The notes: generated by a model not told the origin, from the letters alone. A stretch of DNA of 64,000 nucleotides from Vagococcus vulneris (GCF_003950515.1 NZ_NGJS01000003.1:108588-172587), one strand, 5' to 3'. Counted from the first letter of the stretch, positions 13,666-27,010 are shown. Translations and numbers: made by a program.

Positions 13666-16600
13666 TTGGCTGGACACGTAGTAAAATACGGAAAACACCG
13701 GGAAAGACGTAGCTATTCTAGAATCAGTGAAGTACTAGAATTGCCTAATTTAATTGAAATTCAAACAGATTCGTACAAATGGTTTTTGGATGAAGGCTTA
13801 AGAGAAATGTTTGAAGACATTCTTCCAATTACAGACTTTAGCGACAAATTATCATTGGAGTTTGTTGACTATGAAATGAAAGAACCTAAGTACACTGTTG
13901 AAGAAGCACGTGCTCACGATGCAAATTATTCAGCACCAATTCATGTCACATTACGTTTAGATAATCAAGTAACTGGTGAAATTAAGTCACAAGAAGTATT
14001 CTTTGGTGATTTTCCACTGATGACGGAAATGGGAACATTTATCATCAATGGTGCGGAACGTGTTGTTGTTTCTCAGTTAGTCCGTTCACCTGGAGTTTAC
14101 TTTAATGGAAAAACAGAAAAGAACGGTCAAGAAGGATTTGGTACAACAATTATTCCTAACCGCGGTGCGTGGATGGAATTAGAAACAGATGCTAAAGGAT
14201 TATCTTACGCACGTATCGACCGTACCCGTAAATTGCCTTTAACTGTTGTGGTTCGAGCTTTAGGTTTTGGCGATGATAGTACAATTGTAGAAATTTTTGG
14301 AGAAAGCGAAAGCCTAATCGAAACAATCTCTAAAGATGTTAAAAAGGAAACTGGTGGTACACGAGTTGAGGAAGCTTTGAAAGAAGTTTACGAACGTCTA
14401 CGTCCAGGTGAACCTAAAACAGCAGAGAGTTCTCGTAACTTATTAAATGCTCGTTTCTTTGATCCAAAGCGCTATGACTTAGCAAATGTAGGTCGTTATA
14501 AAGTAAATAAAAAGTTAAGCTTAAAAACACGCTTATTAAATCAAACATTGGGTGAAACGTTAGTCGATCCTGAAACTGGTGAAATTGTTCTTGAAAAAGG
14601 GACAGTTATCACTCACTCAGTGATGGAAGATTTAGAAAGCTACTTGGATGCTGGTATTAACAATGTTACGTTCTACCCTTCAGAAGATGGTGTTGTGACG
14701 GAACCGATGACGATTCAAGTCATTAAAGTTGTGTCACCTAAAGATCCAGAACGCATTGTAAATATGATTGGTAACGGTAATTTGGATGCAACGGTTAAAA
14801 CAGTTCGTCCGGCTGATATCATCGCAACAATGGGCTATTTCTTTAACTTAATGGAAGGTATCGGTAAAGTGGATGATATCGACCATTTAGGAAATCGTCG
14901 TATTCGATCAGTTGGAGAGTTGTTACAAAATCAATTTCGTATTGGTTTATCACGTATGGAGCGTGTTGTTCGTGAACGTATGTCAATTCAAGACACTGAA
15001 ACATTAACACCGCAACAATTAATTAATATTCGTCCGGTTGTGGCTTCAATGAAAGAATTCTTTGGTTCTTCTCAGTTATCACAATTCATGGACCAAACAA
15101 ACCCATTAGGTGAGTTGACACACAAACGTCGTCTATCAGCCTTAGGACCTGGTGGTTTAACTCGTGATCGTGCCGGATACGAAGTTCGTGACGTTCACTA
15201 TTCGCATTATGGTCGTATGTGTCCGATTGAAACGCCTGAGGGACCGAACATTGGGCTAATCAACAGTTTATCAAGTTATGCCAAAGTTAATAAATACGGC
15301 TTCATTGAAACACCATATCGTCGTGTTGATCGTGAGAGTGGTCGTGTTACCGACCGTATTGATTATTTAACTGCTGACGAAGAAGATCACTATATGGTAG
15401 CGCAAGCGAACTCACCATTAAATGATGATGGAACTTTTGCTGAACCAGTTGTAATGGCTCGTTTGCAAAGTGAAAACTTAGAGGTTTCTGTTGACAAAGT
15501 TGACTACATGGACGTTTCGCCTAAACAGGTAGTTGCGGTTGCGACTTCTTGTATTCCTTTCTTGGAAAACGATGACTCTAACCGTGCCTTGATGGGTGCA
15601 AACATGCAGCGTCAAGCCGTGCCGTTAATTCAACCTCGTTCACCGCTTGTTGGGACAGGTATGGAGTATAAGGCAGCACATGACTCGGGAGCAGCTTTAT
15701 TATGTAAGCATGACGGTGTTGTAGAATTCGTTGATGCTAAAGAAATTCGCGTTCGCCGCGATAACGGTGCCTTAGATAAATACAATGTGATTAAATTCCA
15801 TCGTTCAAATGCTGGTACAAGTTACAACCAACGTCCAATCGTTCGCTTAGGAGAACGAGTTGAAGCAAATGATACGTTAGCTGACGGTTCTTCAATGGAA
15901 GAAGGCGAAATGGCATTAGGCCAAAACGTCTTAGTTGCCTTCATGACTTGGGAAGGCTACAACTATGAAGATGCGATTATTATGAGTCGCCGTTTAGTTA
16001 AAGATGACGTGTACACATCAATTCATATTGAAGAATATGAATCAGAAGCACGTGATACAAAATTAGGACCTGAAGAAATCACACGTGAATTACCAAACGT
16101 TGGTGAAGACGCACTAAAAGATTTAGACGAAATGGGTATTATTCGTATCGGTGCTGAAGTCGAAGACGGCGATTTATTAGTTGGTAAAGTAACACCTAAG
16201 GGTGTGACTGAATTATCAGCTGAAGAACGTTTATTACACGCTATTTTTGGTGAAAAAGCACGTGAAGTTCGTGATACATCATTACGTGTTCCTCACGGTG
16301 GCGGAGGTATTGTTCATGACGTTAAAATCTTTACTCGTGAAGGCGGCGATGAGCTAGCACCAGGTGTTAATATGTTAGTTCGCGTTTATATTGTCCAAAA
16401 ACGTAAAATTCATGAAGGAGATAAGATGGCGGGTCGTCACGGTAATAAAGGGGTTGTTTCCCGTATTATGCCGGAAGAAGATATGCCGTTCTTACCTGAT
16501 GGTACACCAGTTGATATCATGTTAAACCCATTAGGGGTACCTTCTCGGATGAATATCGGACAAGTATTAGAGCTTCATTTAGGTATGGCTGCTCGTTCAT

Positions 16601-17241
16601 TGAATATTCATGTGGCAACACCAGTCTTTGATGGTGCCAATGAAGAAGATGTTTGGAGTACAGTTGAAGAAGCTGGTCTGGCACGCGATGCGAAAACAGT
16701 TCTTTATGACGGACGTACCGGTGAACCATTTGACAACCGTATTTCAGTCGGGGTTATGTATATGCTGAAACTTGCTCACATGGTTGATGATAAATTACAT
16801 GCTCGTTCAATTGGACCTTATTCATTAGTAACGCAACAACCTCTTGGTGGTAAAGCACAATTTGGTGGACAACGTTTTGGTGAAATGGAAGTTTGGGCTC
16901 TTGAAGCTTACGGTGCTGCTTATACATTACAAGAAATCTTAACGTATAAATCGGATGATGTAGTTGGACGTGTGAAAACTTACGAATCAATCGTTAAGGG
17001 TGAACCAATCCAAAAACCAGGTGTTCCTGAATCATTCCGCGTATTAGTAAAAGAGTTGCAAGCACTAGGTCTAGATATGCGCGTTCTTGATGCAGAAAAT
17101 CAAGAAATTGAATTGCGTGATATGGATGATGAAGACGAGGATTTAATTACAGTTGATGCTTTAGCGAAGTATGCCAAAGAGCAAGAAGAAAAAGAAAAAT
17201 CTGAAAAATCGTTGAAAGATGCACAAGAAAACCAAGAGTAA
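13666..17241 (+). CDS. rpoB: RNA polymerase beta subunit
   Basis: RpoB forms the catalytic cleft of RNA polymerase with RpoC. The protein of 1191 residues starts [16 protein letters not shown] at TTG 13666, which lies 8 bp after AGAGGGG; the upstream in-frame GTG is inside the ribosome binding site. The rifampicin region (about residues 466-497) reads [13 protein letters not shown] and [13 protein letters not shown], with the usual sensitive residues Gln, Asp, His and Ser. [13 protein letters not shown] and the [18 protein letters not shown] block are intact. The C-terminus is an acidic, Lys/Glu-rich tail. It is co-transcribed with rpoC, 32 bp downstream. Confidence 0.98.
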   Translation: MAGHVVKYGKHRERRSYSRISEVLELPNLIEIQTDSYKWFLDEGLREMFEDILPITDFSDKLSLEFVDYEMKEPKYTVEEARAHDANYSAPIHVTLRLDNQVTGEIKSQEVFFGDFPLMTEMGTFIINGAERVVVSQLVRSPGVYFNGKTEKNGQEGFGTTIIPNRGAWMELETDAKGLSYARIDRTRKLPLTVVVRALGFGDDSTIVEIFGESESLIETISKDVKKETGGTRVEEALKEVYERLRPGEPKTAESSRNLLNARFFDPKRYDLANVGRYKVNKKLSLKTRLLNQTLGETLVDPETGEIVLEKGTVITHSVMEDLESYLDAGINNVTFYPSEDGVVTEPMTIQVIKVVSPKDPERIVNMIGNGNLDATVKTVRPADIIATMGYFFNLMEGIGKVDDIDHLGNRRIRSVGELLQNQFRIGLSRMERVVRERMSIQDTETLTPQQLINIRPVVASMKEFFGSSQLSQFMDQTNPLGELTHKRRLSALGPGGLTRDRAGYEVRDVHYSHYGRMCPIETPEGPNIGLINSLSSYAKVNKYGFIETPYRRVDRESGRVTDRIDYLTADEEDHYMVAQANSPLNDDGTFAEPVVMARLQSENLEVSVDKVDYMDVSPKQVVAVATSCIPFLENDDSNRALMGANMQRQAVPLIQPRSPLVGTGMEYKAAHDSGAALLCKHDGVVEFVDAKEIRVRRDNGALDKYNVIKFHRSNAGTSYNQRPIVRLGERVEANDTLADGSSMEEGEMALGQNVLVAFMTWEGYNYEDAIIMSRRLVKDDVYTSIHIEEYESEARDTKLGPEEITRELPNVGEDALKDLDEMGIIRIGAEVEDGDLLVGKVTPKGVTELSAEERLLHAIFGEKAREVRDTSLRVPHGGGGIVHDVKIFTREGGDELAPGVNMLVRVYIVQKRKIHEGDKMAGRHGNKGVVSRIMPEEDMPFLPDGTPVDIMLNPLGVPSRMNIGQVLELHLGMAARSLNIHVATPVFDGANEEDVWSTVEEAGLARDAKTVLYDGRTGEPFDNRISVGVMYMLKLAHMVDDKLHARSIGPYSLVTQQPLGGKAQFGGQRFGEMEVWALEAYGAAYTLQEILTYKSDDVVGRVKTYESIVKGEPIQKPGVPESFRVLVKELQALGLDMRVLDAENQEIELRDMDDEDEDLITVDALAKYAKEQEEKEKSEKSLKDAQENQE

Positions 17242-17273
17242 TGTAAAGACAAAAATGAATGGAGGGACATCTT

Positions 17274-20200
17274 TTGATCGATGTAAATAAATTTGAAAGT
17301 ATGCAAATTGGATTAGCTTCAACTGATAAAATTAGAAGCTGGTCTTACGGTGAAGTAAAAAAACCAGAGACAATTAACTACCGTACCCTAAAACCTGAAC
17401 GTGATGGTCTTTTCTGCGAACGCATTTTCGGTCCTACTAAGGACTGGGAATGTGCCTGCGGAAAATACAAACGTATTCGTTATAAAGGTATTGTCTGTGA
17501 CCGTTGTGGGGTTGAAGTGACTCGTTCTAAAGTTCGTCGTGAACGTATGGGCCATATCGAATTAGCTGCTCCGGTAACACATATCTGGTATTTTAAAGGT
17601 ATCCCAAGTCGTATGGGGCTTGTCTTAGATATGAGTCCGCGTGCCTTAGAAGAAATTATTTACTTTGCATCTTATGTAGTAACTGATCCTGGTGAAACAT
17701 CATTAGAGAAAAAACAATTACTAACAGAACGCGAATATCGTGAAAAACGTCAACAATATGGTCAAGAATTCCAAGCAAGTATGGGTGCTGAAGCCATTAA
17801 ACGTTTATTAGAAGATGTAGATTTAGAAAAAGAAGTTGTTGAATTAAAAGAAGAATTAAAAACAGCACAAGGCCAAAAAAGAACACGTGCTATCCGTCGC
17901 TTGGATATTTTAGAAGCGTTCCGTGTTTCAGGAAATAATCCTGATTGGATGGTTATGGATGTTGTGCCGATTATTCCTCCAGATTTACGTCCAATGGTTC
18001 AATTAGAAGGTGGACGTTTTGCAACAAGTGATTTGAATGATTTATATCGTCGTGTGATTAACCGTAATAACCGTTTGAAACGTTTATTAGACTTGAACGC
18101 ACCTGGTATTATTGTTCAAAATGAAAAACGCATGCTACAAGAAGCAGTTGATGCGCTAATTGATAATGGTCGTCGTGGCCGTCCTGTTACTGGACCAGGT
18201 AATCGTCCATTGAAATCTTTATCTCATATGTTGAAAGGGAAACAAGGTCGTTTCCGTCAAAACTTATTGGGTAAACGTGTTGACTATTCAGGTCGTTCAG
18301 TAATCGTTGTTGGCCCGTTCTTAAAAATGTACCAATGTGGTTTACCAAAAGAAATGGCAATTGAATTATTTAAACCATTCGTCATGCACGAATTAGTTAA
18401 ACGCGAAATTGCCAGCAATATTAAAAATGCTAAACGTCAAATTGAGCGTCAAGAGGATGCTGTTTGGGATGTTTTAGAAGATGTTATCAGAGAACATCCA
18501 GTATTGCTTAACCGAGCACCAACGTTACATAGACTTGGTATCCAAGCCTTTGAACCTGTTTTAGTCGAAGGCCGTGCGATTCGTCTTCACCCATTAGTGT
18601 GTGAAGCTTACAATGCCGATTTTGATGGGGACCAAATGGCCGTTCACGTACCTCTAAATGATGAAGCTCAGGCTGAAGCACGTATGTTGATGCTAGCTGC
18701 TCAAAATATCTTGAACCCTAAAGATGGAAAACCGGTTGTTACACCGTCTCAAGATATGGTCTTAGGTAACTACTATCTAACAATGGAAGGATCTGGACAA
18801 CGCGGTGAAGGTATGGTCTTCCGTAATCTTGACGAAGTTGTTTTAGCGTGGCGTAACGGATATGTTCACCTGCACTCACGTATTGGTTTACAGACAAGTT
18901 CAATGCCTGAAAAACCATTTACTGATTGGCAAAGAGAGCGAATCTTGATTACAACTGCTGGTAAAGTTATCTTTAATGAAATTATGCCACCAGAATTCCC
19001 TTATTTAAATGAACCGACTGAATACAATTTAACGGTGCAGACACCAGATTCATATTTTGTTGATGCTGCAACAGATATTCCTGCTCATATTAAAGAGCAA
19101 GAATTAGTTGGCCCGTTCAAGAAGAAAAATCTTGGAAATATCATCGCTGAAGTCTTCAAACGCTTCAAGATTACTGAAACATCACGCATGTTAGATAGAA
19201 TGAAAGACTTAGGTTACAAACATTCGACTTATGCTGGTATGACAGTAGGGATTGCCGATATCGTGGTCTTACATGAGAAAAAAGACATGATTGATGATGC
19301 ACATAAACAAGTAGAAGTTGTAACGAAACAATTCCGTCGCGGTTTGATCACAGACGATGAACGCTATGAACGCGTAATTGGTATCTGGAATGCAACAAAA
19401 GATGCTATTCAAAATAAACTGATGGAAAGTTTAGATGCACGCAACCCAATCTTTATGATGAGTGATTCTGGTGCCCGTGGTAATATCTCAAACTTTACGC
19501 AGTTAGCCGGAATGCGTGGACTGATGGCCGCTCCAAACGGACGTATCATGGAGTTGCCGATTGTATCTAACTTCCGTGAAGGATTGACGGTCTTAGAAAT
19601 GTTTATTTCCACTCACGGTGCTCGTAAAGGTATGACGGATACAGCCCTTAAAACTGCCGATTCTGGTTACTTAACTCGTCGTTTAGTTGACGTGGCGCAA
19701 GATGTGATTATTCGTGAAACTGATTGTGGGACAGATCGTGGCTTAAACATTGCTGCTCTTAAAGAGGGTAACGAAGTTATTGAAACTCTTGAAGAACGTA
19801 TGATTGGACGCTACACTCGTAAGTCGGTCATTAATCCAGATACAAATGAAGAAATCATCGGTAAGAATAAATTAATTACTGAAGATATTGCTAAACAGAT
19901 TGTGGATGCAGGTATTCAAGAAATTTCTATTCGTTCAGTCTTTACATGTAACACTAAGCACGGTGTATGTAAACACTGTTACGGTCGTAACTTAGCGACT
20001 GGTTCTGAAGTTGAAGTTGGGGAAGCTGTTGGTACGATTGCCGCTCAATCAATTGGTGAGCCAGGTACTCAGTTAACTATGCGTACGTTCCATACGGGAG
20101 GGGTTGCCGGTGATGATATCACTCAAGGTTTACCTCGTATCCAAGAAATTTTTGAAGCTCGTAACCCTAAAGGTCAGGCAGTTATTTCTGAAGTTGCCGG

Positions 20201-20921
20201 CGAAATTATAGAGATTAAAGAAGATCAAGGAAGTCGTACAAAAGAAATCACTGTTAAAGGCGAAACAGATGAACGTACTTATGAAGTACCGTATATCTCT
20301 CGTTTGAAAGTTGCTGAAGGTGATATCATTGATCGTGGGACTCCATTAACAGAAGGTTCGATTGATCCAAAACAATTATTAACAGTTAAAGATGTGTTAA
20401 CTGTTGAAAATTATCTATTAAAAGAAGTACAAAAAGTTTATCGTATGCAAGGGGTAGAAATTGGCGATAAACATATCGAAGTAATGGTTCGTCAAATGCT
20501 GCGTAAAGTTCGTGTCATGGATCCTGGTGCTTCAGATATTTTACCGGGTACTTTAATGGATATTGGTGAATTTAAAGAACGTAATTACAATACTTTAGTT
20601 AGCGGTGGCACACCAGCAACAGGTCGTCCGGTCTTACTAGGTATTACTAAAGCATCACTAGAAACAAACAGTTTCTTATCTGCTGCATCATTCCAAGAAA
20701 CAACTCGCGTGTTAACGGATGCTGCAATCAGAGGTAAAAAAGACCACTTATTAGGCTTGAAAGAAAATGTTATCATCGGTAAGATTATTCCTGCCGGTAC
20801 TGGTATGCCGAAATACCGTAACATGGAGCCGAAAGAAGTTGGGGTAGCTAGCGAAAATGTCTACAGTATCAGTGATATTGAAGCACAAATGGCTGCTGCC
20901 GATGCTTTAAAGGATTCATAA
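17274..20921 (+). CDS. rpoC: RNA polymerase beta' subunit
   Basis: RpoC carries the active-site metal motif [12 protein letters not shown] (near residue 450), the N-terminal zinc site [20 protein letters not shown], and the second zinc site with [13 protein letters not shown] near residue 890. TTG 17274 lies 6 bp after GGAGGGA and gives the usual start [16 protein letters not shown]; an ATG 15 bp upstream would put the ribosome binding site inside the gene. The length of 1215 residues matches Firmicutes RpoC. It ends before a strong bidirectional terminator shared with comC. Confidence 0.98.
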   Translation: MIDVNKFESMQIGLASTDKIRSWSYGEVKKPETINYRTLKPERDGLFCERIFGPTKDWECACGKYKRIRYKGIVCDRCGVEVTRSKVRRERMGHIELAAPVTHIWYFKGIPSRMGLVLDMSPRALEEIIYFASYVVTDPGETSLEKKQLLTEREYREKRQQYGQEFQASMGAEAIKRLLEDVDLEKEVVELKEELKTAQGQKRTRAIRRLDILEAFRVSGNNPDWMVMDVVPIIPPDLRPMVQLEGGRFATSDLNDLYRRVINRNNRLKRLLDLNAPGIIVQNEKRMLQEAVDALIDNGRRGRPVTGPGNRPLKSLSHMLKGKQGRFRQNLLGKRVDYSGRSVIVVGPFLKMYQCGLPKEMAIELFKPFVMHELVKREIASNIKNAKRQIERQEDAVWDVLEDVIREHPVLLNRAPTLHRLGIQAFEPVLVEGRAIRLHPLVCEAYNADFDGDQMAVHVPLNDEAQAEARMLMLAAQNILNPKDGKPVVTPSQDMVLGNYYLTMEGSGQRGEGMVFRNLDEVVLAWRNGYVHLHSRIGLQTSSMPEKPFTDWQRERILITTAGKVIFNEIMPPEFPYLNEPTEYNLTVQTPDSYFVDAATDIPAHIKEQELVGPFKKKNLGNIIAEVFKRFKITETSRMLDRMKDLGYKHSTYAGMTVGIADIVVLHEKKDMIDDAHKQVEVVTKQFRRGLITDDERYERVIGIWNATKDAIQNKLMESLDARNPIFMMSDSGARGNISNFTQLAGMRGLMAAPNGRIMELPIVSNFREGLTVLEMFISTHGARKGMTDTALKTADSGYLTRRLVDVAQDVIIRETDCGTDRGLNIAALKEGNEVIETLEERMIGRYTRKSVINPDTNEEIIGKNKLITEDIAKQIVDAGIQEISIRSVFTCNTKHGVCKHCYGRNLATGSEVEVGEAVGTIAAQSIGEPGTQLTMRTFHTGGVAGDDITQGLPRIQEIFEARNPKGQAVISEVAGEIIEIKEDQGSRTKEITVKGETDERTYEVPYISRLKVAEGDIIDRGTPLTEGSIDPKQLLTVKDVLTVENYLLKEVQKVYRMQGVEIGDKHIEVMVRQMLRKVRVMDPGASDILPGTLMDIGEFKERNYNTLVSGGTPATGRPVLLGITKASLETNSFLSAASFQETTRVLTDAAIRGKKDHLLGLKENVIIGKIIPAGTGMPKYRNMEPKEVGVASENVYSISDIEAQMAAADALKDS

Positions 20922-20932
20922 GAATAAAAAAT

Positions 20933-20976
20933 AAAATCACAGGATAGTTAAATGAAACTATCCTGTGATTTTTTTA
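20933..20976 (+). terminator. Bidirectional terminator between rpoC and comC
   Basis: A 17-bp stem (20933-20949 with 20956-20972) has a 6-base loop and T runs on both strands. It serves the convergent rpoC and prepilin peptidase genes. Confidence 0.92.
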
Positions 20977-21681
20977 TTGAATAAAAATAATAGACAGCAT
21001 ATATCCTAATGTAATGAATGGGATAAATGGTAAGCGGATGATTTGAGATTTACTGAGAAAATTAAAACATAAAATAAAAATTAAACCACTGAATGAGGCA
21101 AAGAAAATCACCCAAATAATTTGATATCCTCCGATAAATAATCCAAGAACAGTGATTAATTTACTATCACCTCCGCCTAAAGAGTTTGGCATTAACCAAT
21201 GAATGAGCTGAAAAGCTATAAATAAAATTAATGCTGTTAGGGGGTGCAACAAATATGGTGCGGTGAAAAGAAGGCAGATTAATAATATAATTGAGAAGCT
21301 ATATAAAATTTTAGGTTCAGCTATTCCATAAAGGTAATCAGTCAGACTTAATATCAAGCAGAGTATCAGTAGTATGCCGAGTATTAATTGATGGTACGCT
21401 GAAAAATCCCATTTGACATAATAAAAAATTAAGCAACAGCTGCCAACAATTAGTTCAAAAAAACTAAGGTATCGAGGAATCTTACTTGCACAATGAGCAC
21501 AACGGTTTTGATGAAATAAAAAAAGATAGAGTGGTATTAAATCAAGCGGACTTAATGTGTGCTTACAAGAACGGCAGATGGAACGATTCATTGTGAATGA
21601 TTCGTTGATAGGAATTCTTTCGGCAAGAACGCCTAGAAAGGATCCCAAGATACAGCCAAGATAAAAAACAAGAATGATCAT
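20974..21681 (-). CDS. comC: Type 4 prepilin peptidase (ComC-like, A24 family)
   Basis: This membrane aspartic protease cleaves the leader of type IV prepilin-like competence pilins. The 235-residue protein begins MIILVFYLGCILGSFLGVL, has the cytoplasmic zinc motif CRSC...CAHC (residues about 35-62), and the catalytic Asp pair in LTDYLYG and GGGDSKL. About seven hydrophobic spans follow the expected layout. ATG 21681 is supported by homologous starts. It stands alone, convergent with rpoC and divergent from dps, so its natural control is probably the competence sigma factor. Confidence 0.93.
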   Translation of the reverse strand: MIILVFYLGCILGSFLGVLAERIPINESFTMNRSICRSCKHTLSPLDLIPLYLFLFHQNRCAHCASKIPRYLSFFELIVGSCCLIFYYVKWDFSAYHQLILGILLILCLILSLTDYLYGIAEPKILYSFSIILLICLLFTAPYLLHPLTALILFIAFQLIHWLMPNSLGGGDSKLITVLGLFIGGYQIIWVIFFASFSGLIFILCFNFLSKSQIIRLPFIPFITLGYMLSIIFIQ

Positions 21682-21811
21682 ATGTGGACAACTCCTTTTC
21701 GTTAAAGATACGCTAAAATATTACTCTTGTTATCCTGCAATAGAGGATTATATTTCAAATTGTCTAAGAGACGTGGTAAGATTATCTAAGAAAGATGAAG
21801 GAGGAATATTC

Positions 21812-22279
21812 ATGAGTAATGAAAAAACAAAAGTAATATTAAATCAAGCAGTTGCAGATTTAAGTCAATTTTCTGTTGTCATTCATCAAACTCACTGGTA
21901 TATGAGAGGGCAAGGTTTTTTAACAAATCATCCCAAAATGGATGATTACATGGATGATATCAATGATCGTGTTGATATTATGGCAGAACGTTTAATTACT
22001 GTTGGAGGCAATCCTTTTTCGACACTGGAAGAATTTGCAAAAAATACAAAGATTAAAGACGAACAAGGAACATATGAAAAAAGTATGACAGAGCGATTTG
22101 AAATTCTTCTATCTGGATACCACTATCTGCGTAATTTATGTGCTGAAGGTATTGAGATTACAGAGGAAGAAAATGATTTAGTAACACAAGATATTTTTAT
22201 TGATATGAAGGGTGATTTTGAAAAAACAATTTGGATGCTTCATGCAGAATTAGGAACGAAACCTGAGTTGAACCAGTAA
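21812..22279 (+). CDS. dps: Dps/ferritin-like DNA-protection protein
   Basis: Dps forms a 12-subunit shell that oxidises and stores iron and protects DNA. The 155-residue protein has the ferroxidase residues in VVIHQTHWYMRG, the MDDYMDDINDRVDIMAERL helix with Asp and Glu ligands, and a typical four-helix layout. ATG 21812 follows AAGGAGG with 7 bp spacing; the open frame extends upstream but without a ribosome binding site. It is divergent from comC. A promoter lies in the 130-bp gap, but no clear PerR or Fur box is seen there. Confidence 0.93.
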   Translation: MSNEKTKVILNQAVADLSQFSVVIHQTHWYMRGQGFLTNHPKMDDYMDDINDRVDIMAERLITVGGNPFSTLEEFAKNTKIKDEQGTYEKSMTERFEILLSGYHYLRNLCAEGIEITEEENDLVTQDIFIDMKGDFEKTIWMLHAELGTKPELNQ

Positions 22280-22302
22280 ATGTAGTGATTGCTTTACTTA
22301 TT

Positions 22303-22344
22303 ACCTCTTTAGTCTATGAAACTTATGGACAAAGAGGTTTTTAG
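22303..22344 (+). terminator. Terminator after dps
   Basis: ACCTCTTT (22303-22310) pairs with AAAGAGGT (22331-22338), followed by TTTT and a broken T run. The 20-base loop is long but can pair further inside. Confidence 0.75.
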
Positions 22345-22434
22345 TTTTGAAAAAATTTTAAAGATTTCAATTTGATAATTCAATAATATTTAGTTTGATA
22401 TTATTGAGTATTAAAAAATTATTTCAGATAGTTG

Positions 22435-22463
22435 TTGACATCGCTTTCAAATCGTGATAGATT
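22435..22463 (+). promoter_or_regulatory. Promoter of the beta-glucoside operon with overlapping cre site
   Basis: TTGACA (22435-22440) and TAGATT (22458-22463) are 17 bp apart. TGACATCGCTTTCA at 22436-22449 matches the cre consensus TGWAANCGNTNWCA with one mismatch and covers the -35 box. CcpA bound there would shut the operon when glucose or another preferred sugar is present. Confidence 0.82.
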
Positions 22464-22483
22464 TAGTATAGATAAATGAACAC

Positions 22484-22556
22484 GGAGTGTTACTGATTCG
22501 ATCAGGCATCACCAAACTTAATGACATCTGTAGTCGTTATGTGTTGGTGTTTTTTT
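22484..22556 (+). promoter_or_regulatory. RAT antiterminator site and terminator before bglG
   Basis: The segment 22484-22513 (GGAGTGTTACTGATTCG then ATCAGGCATCACC) matches the ribonucleic antiterminator of LicT/BglG-type proteins. Its last bases, CACCAA, are also the 5' arm of a terminator (22508-22549) ending in seven T. Binding of the antiterminator protein stabilises the first hairpin and prevents the second. Confidence 0.88.
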
Positions 22557-22594
22557 ATTGCTTTAATACGATTTTTGATTATTAAGGGGTGAGA

Positions 22595-23446
22595 ATGATA
22601 TACTCAACTGTTAAATCATTAAATAATAATTTAGTTTTAGCAACAGATCCTCAAGGTGAAGAATTTGTTTTATTTGGAAACGGAATAGGTTTCAGTAAAA
22701 AACGAGGGGACGTTATTGAAAATCATTTAGTTCAGAAAATATTTTATGCTAAAAACGATAATCAAGATTTAGTCCAAATGTTTTCGGAAATCTCACCAGA
22801 CATTCTTGCGGTGACTGAAAGAATAATAGAAATGAGCGAACAGTCATTGGGGAAAGACCTTAATAATAGTTTGATGATAGCATTATCTGACCATATTCAA
22901 TCAGCATATCAAAGAGTAAAAAATAATGAGACAGAGTTGGAAAATGCGTTACAGTGGGAAATTCCATTTTTATATGTTCGAGAAGCAGAGCTTGGAAAGC
23001 GGGCAGTTGAATTAATAAATCAAGAACTGTCGACTTCATTTCCAAAAGTTGAAGAATCTTTTATTGCATTACATCTAGTCAGTGCACAAGATGGACTGAC
23101 AAGTATGCGAGAAACAATGCTAGTAACAGAAATAACAAAAGAAATGGTTAAGTTGATTCAATCATTGTTTGGTGTATCACTAGATAAAGAAAGCATGACT
23201 TATTCTCGATTTGTGACTCATATCAGGTATTTTATAAATCGACAATTTCATCAAGAAGAAAAAAATAATGAATCAAATAATCAAAAACTTTATGAAATTA
23301 TTCAAGAGCAATATCAAAAGAGTTATGCTTGTGCTTTAGTAATAAGGGAAATGTTATTGAAAAAATATGATTTAGTAATCTCAGATGATGAAATAGTGTA
23401 TTTAGTAATTCATATTGATCGTGTTGTATCAGAATCAAAAAAATAA
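22595..23446 (+). CDS. bglG: Transcription antiterminator, BglG/LicT family
   Basis: This RNA-binding protein allows transcription past the RAT-controlled terminators of the operon when beta-glucosides are present. The N-terminal CAT domain (residues 1-55) has the family phrases SLNNNLVLA, EFVLFGNGIGFSKKRGD and QKIFY. Two PRD domains follow, with histidines in ALSDHIQSA and IALHLVSA (PRD1) and RFVTHIRYF and LVIHIDR (PRD2), which are the PTS phosphorylation sites. ATG 22595 lies behind AAGGGG. The next gene is the PTS permease that is expected to control its phosphorylation. One RAT lies before and one after this gene, so it regulates itself and the permease. Confidence 0.95.
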   Translation: MIYSTVKSLNNNLVLATDPQGEEFVLFGNGIGFSKKRGDVIENHLVQKIFYAKNDNQDLVQMFSEISPDILAVTERIIEMSEQSLGKDLNNSLMIALSDHIQSAYQRVKNNETELENALQWEIPFLYVREAELGKRAVELINQELSTSFPKVEESFIALHLVSAQDGLTSMRETMLVTEITKEMVKLIQSLFGVSLDKESMTYSRFVTHIRYFINRQFHQEEKNNESNNQKLYEIIQEQYQKSYACALVIREMLLKKYDLVISDDEIVYLVIHIDRVVSESKK

Positions 23447-23458
23447 TAATTTTATTTA

Positions 23459-23538
23459 GGCGTGTAACAGATGTAAGGCATTAACCTGAATAAATAATAG
23501 ACCACACTGCAAGTGGCTGTTATTTATTCAGGTTTTTT
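23459..23538 (+). promoter_or_regulatory. Second RAT site and terminator before bglP
   Basis: The bases 23459-23486 (GGCGTGTAACAG, then AAGGCATTAACC) form a second RAT-like element. The terminal AACC begins a long terminator stem (AACCTGAATAAATAATAG with its complement, 23483-23532) followed by six T. The two structures exclude each other, so entry into bglP and bglA is controlled separately from bglG. Confidence 0.85.
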
Positions 23539-23573
23539 ATTTAAACATTTATAATTTGGAAGGAGCGAAAAAG

Positions 23574-25460
23574 ATGAATAATAAACAGTTAGCAGAACAA
23601 ATAATTAATTTTATGGGAGGAAAACAAAATATATCACAAAGTTGGCATTGTATCACACGTCTGCGTTTTAATGTAATTGATGCAAAAAAAATAAAATTGG
23701 AAGAGATAAAAATGTTGAATGGGGTCTTGGGGGCACAATTTCAAGGGGGACAATTTCAGGTTATCATTGGTCATGAAGTAACCAATGTTTATGCAGAAAT
23801 CGATACATTATTAGGAGAAAGAGAAGAAACTGGTGAAACTCCAGCAAGCGGGAATATAATTGATCGAATCTTTGATGTGATATCAGGTATTTTTACACCA
23901 ATCTTGGCCGCAATTACAGGGAGCGGTTTATTAAAAGGTTTAATGGCAATATTAGTGACGTTTAATCTATTATCAGATCAAAGTTCAACTTATCAAGTTC
24001 TGAATGCAATAGCCGATTCTGCTTTTTATTTTTTACCATTTTTAGTTGGTTTTTCAGCAGCAAATAAATTCAAAACAAATCCATCACTGGCTGTTGCGTT
24101 AGCAGGTATCTTATTATATCCAACGTTTATCAATAATGCAGCTGCTGGCGAAATAAGCAGTTTAAAATTTATTGGCCTCAGTATTCCGATGAATAATTAT
24201 GCATCGACAGTTATTCCGATAATACTCGGGGTTTGGCTATTAAGCTATGTTGAAAAATATACAAAAAAAATTATACCAAAGTCGTTAAGCATTATTTTTG
24301 TTCCATTAATTAGTTTGCTTGTGACAGCACCGATATTATTGGCATTTATTGCGCCATTGGGAGTGACGATTGGTTCATATCTTGAAATAGTTTTTACAAC
24401 ATTATTTAAAGTTGCAGGTCCTTTTGCAGGAGCTTTAATGGGAGGATTAATGCCGTTAATCGTTATCACAGGTATGCATTATGCATTCTTCCCAAGTACG
24501 TTTGCTAGTTTTGAAAAATTTGGTTTTGACATCATGCTTTTACCGATGAATTTAGTAGCCAATTTGGCTCAAGCGGGTGCAACCTTAGGAGTATTCATCA
24601 AAACAAAAGATGAAAAAATGAAACAGCTTGCTATCTCTAGTTTTATACCAGCACTGTTTGGAATTACAGAGCCTGCAATCTACGGTGTGACAATGAAACT
24701 CAAAAAACCATTTTATGCAAGTATGATTGGAGGTGCAGTCGGAGGTGTAATATTCGGATCTTTTGCTGTAAAAACATTTAGTTTTACAGTTCCAGGGATT
24801 TTAGCTTTGCCTACATATGTAAATCCAACTGGTGGAAACAATTTCCTTTTTGCCTTAGTCGGTATAGCTTTAAGTTTTATGTTGGGTCTGATTTTGACAA
24901 TTATTTTATTAAAAGAAAAGCAAGTAGAGTCTATCGAAGAAAGGGATCCAATAATGCCTGATATTGACGAAAAATCACCGACAATTAATAAAAAAATGCC
25001 GATTCATTTAGTATCTCCGTTAACTGGACATGCAAAAGTGTTATCAGAATGTCCAGATGAAACTTTTGCTTCTGAAATTGTGGGCAAAGGCATTGGGATA
25101 ATTCCGACAGTTGGTAACGTTACAGCACCATTTAGTGGAGTGGTAACGATGACGACGCCCACAAACCATGCAATCGGACTAATTTCAGATGATGGAATAG
25201 AATTATTGATTCATATAGGAATAGATACTGTCAGTCTTAACGGTGAAGGATTTGAACGGTTTGCGACTGAAGGTGATGTTGTAAAAGTCGGGGAAAAGCT
25301 GCTTGAATTTGATATGAATAAAATAAAAGAGAGTGGTTTATCTTTGTATTCACCGATTATAGTAACAAATACACCCAATTTTTTAGAGGTATTACCACTG
25401 AGTAATGATGATGAGTCAGTAGAAGCGCAACACTCGCAAATTATTACAGTGATTAATTAA
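23574..25460 (+). CDS. bglP: PTS beta-glucoside transporter EIIBCA
   Basis: This membrane protein imports and phosphorylates beta-glucosides. It is a single EIIB-EIIC-EIIA chain of 628 residues: the EIIB phosphorylation Cys is residue 26 in SWHCITRLRF, the EIIC part (about 105-455) has eight to ten membrane spans with the GITEPAIYGV motif, and EIIA has its His at 547 in LLIHIGIDTV. ATG 23574 follows GGAAGGAG with 8 bp spacing. The gene order with bglG before and a 6-phospho-beta-glucosidase after fixes the sugar class; the exact sugar (salicin, arbutin, cellobiose) is open. Confidence 0.95.
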   Translation: MNNKQLAEQIINFMGGKQNISQSWHCITRLRFNVIDAKKIKLEEIKMLNGVLGAQFQGGQFQVIIGHEVTNVYAEIDTLLGEREETGETPASGNIIDRIFDVISGIFTPILAAITGSGLLKGLMAILVTFNLLSDQSSTYQVLNAIADSAFYFLPFLVGFSAANKFKTNPSLAVALAGILLYPTFINNAAAGEISSLKFIGLSIPMNNYASTVIPIILGVWLLSYVEKYTKKIIPKSLSIIFVPLISLLVTAPILLAFIAPLGVTIGSYLEIVFTTLFKVAGPFAGALMGGLMPLIVITGMHYAFFPSTFASFEKFGFDIMLLPMNLVANLAQAGATLGVFIKTKDEKMKQLAISSFIPALFGITEPAIYGVTMKLKKPFYASMIGGAVGGVIFGSFAVKTFSFTVPGILALPTYVNPTGGNNFLFALVGIALSFMLGLILTIILLKEKQVESIEERDPIMPDIDEKSPTINKKMPIHLVSPLTGHAKVLSECPDETFASEIVGKGIGIIPTVGNVTAPFSGVVTMTTPTNHAIGLISDDGIELLIHIGIDTVSLNGEGFERFATEGDVVKVGEKLLEFDMNKIKESGLSLYSPIIVTNTPNFLEVLPLSNDDESVEAQHSQIITVIN

Positions 25461-25468
25461 TAATATAA

Positions 25469-26962
<1,494 letters not shown>

Positions 26963-26982
26963 GAAACAATGAAATAATAGAG

Positions 26983-27010
26983 AATAGCTTGATATTATCA
27001 AGCTATTTAT
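26983..27010 (+). terminator. Hairpin after bglA
   Basis: AATAGCTTGAT (26983-26993) and ATCAAGCTATT (26997-27007) form a perfect 11-bp stem. The following T run is short, so read-through into the HAD gene is possible. Confidence 0.6.

Noticed and set aside
15062..15160. Rifampicin-resistance mutations in rpoB
   Set aside because: The resistance region shows the usual wild-type residues at the key positions.
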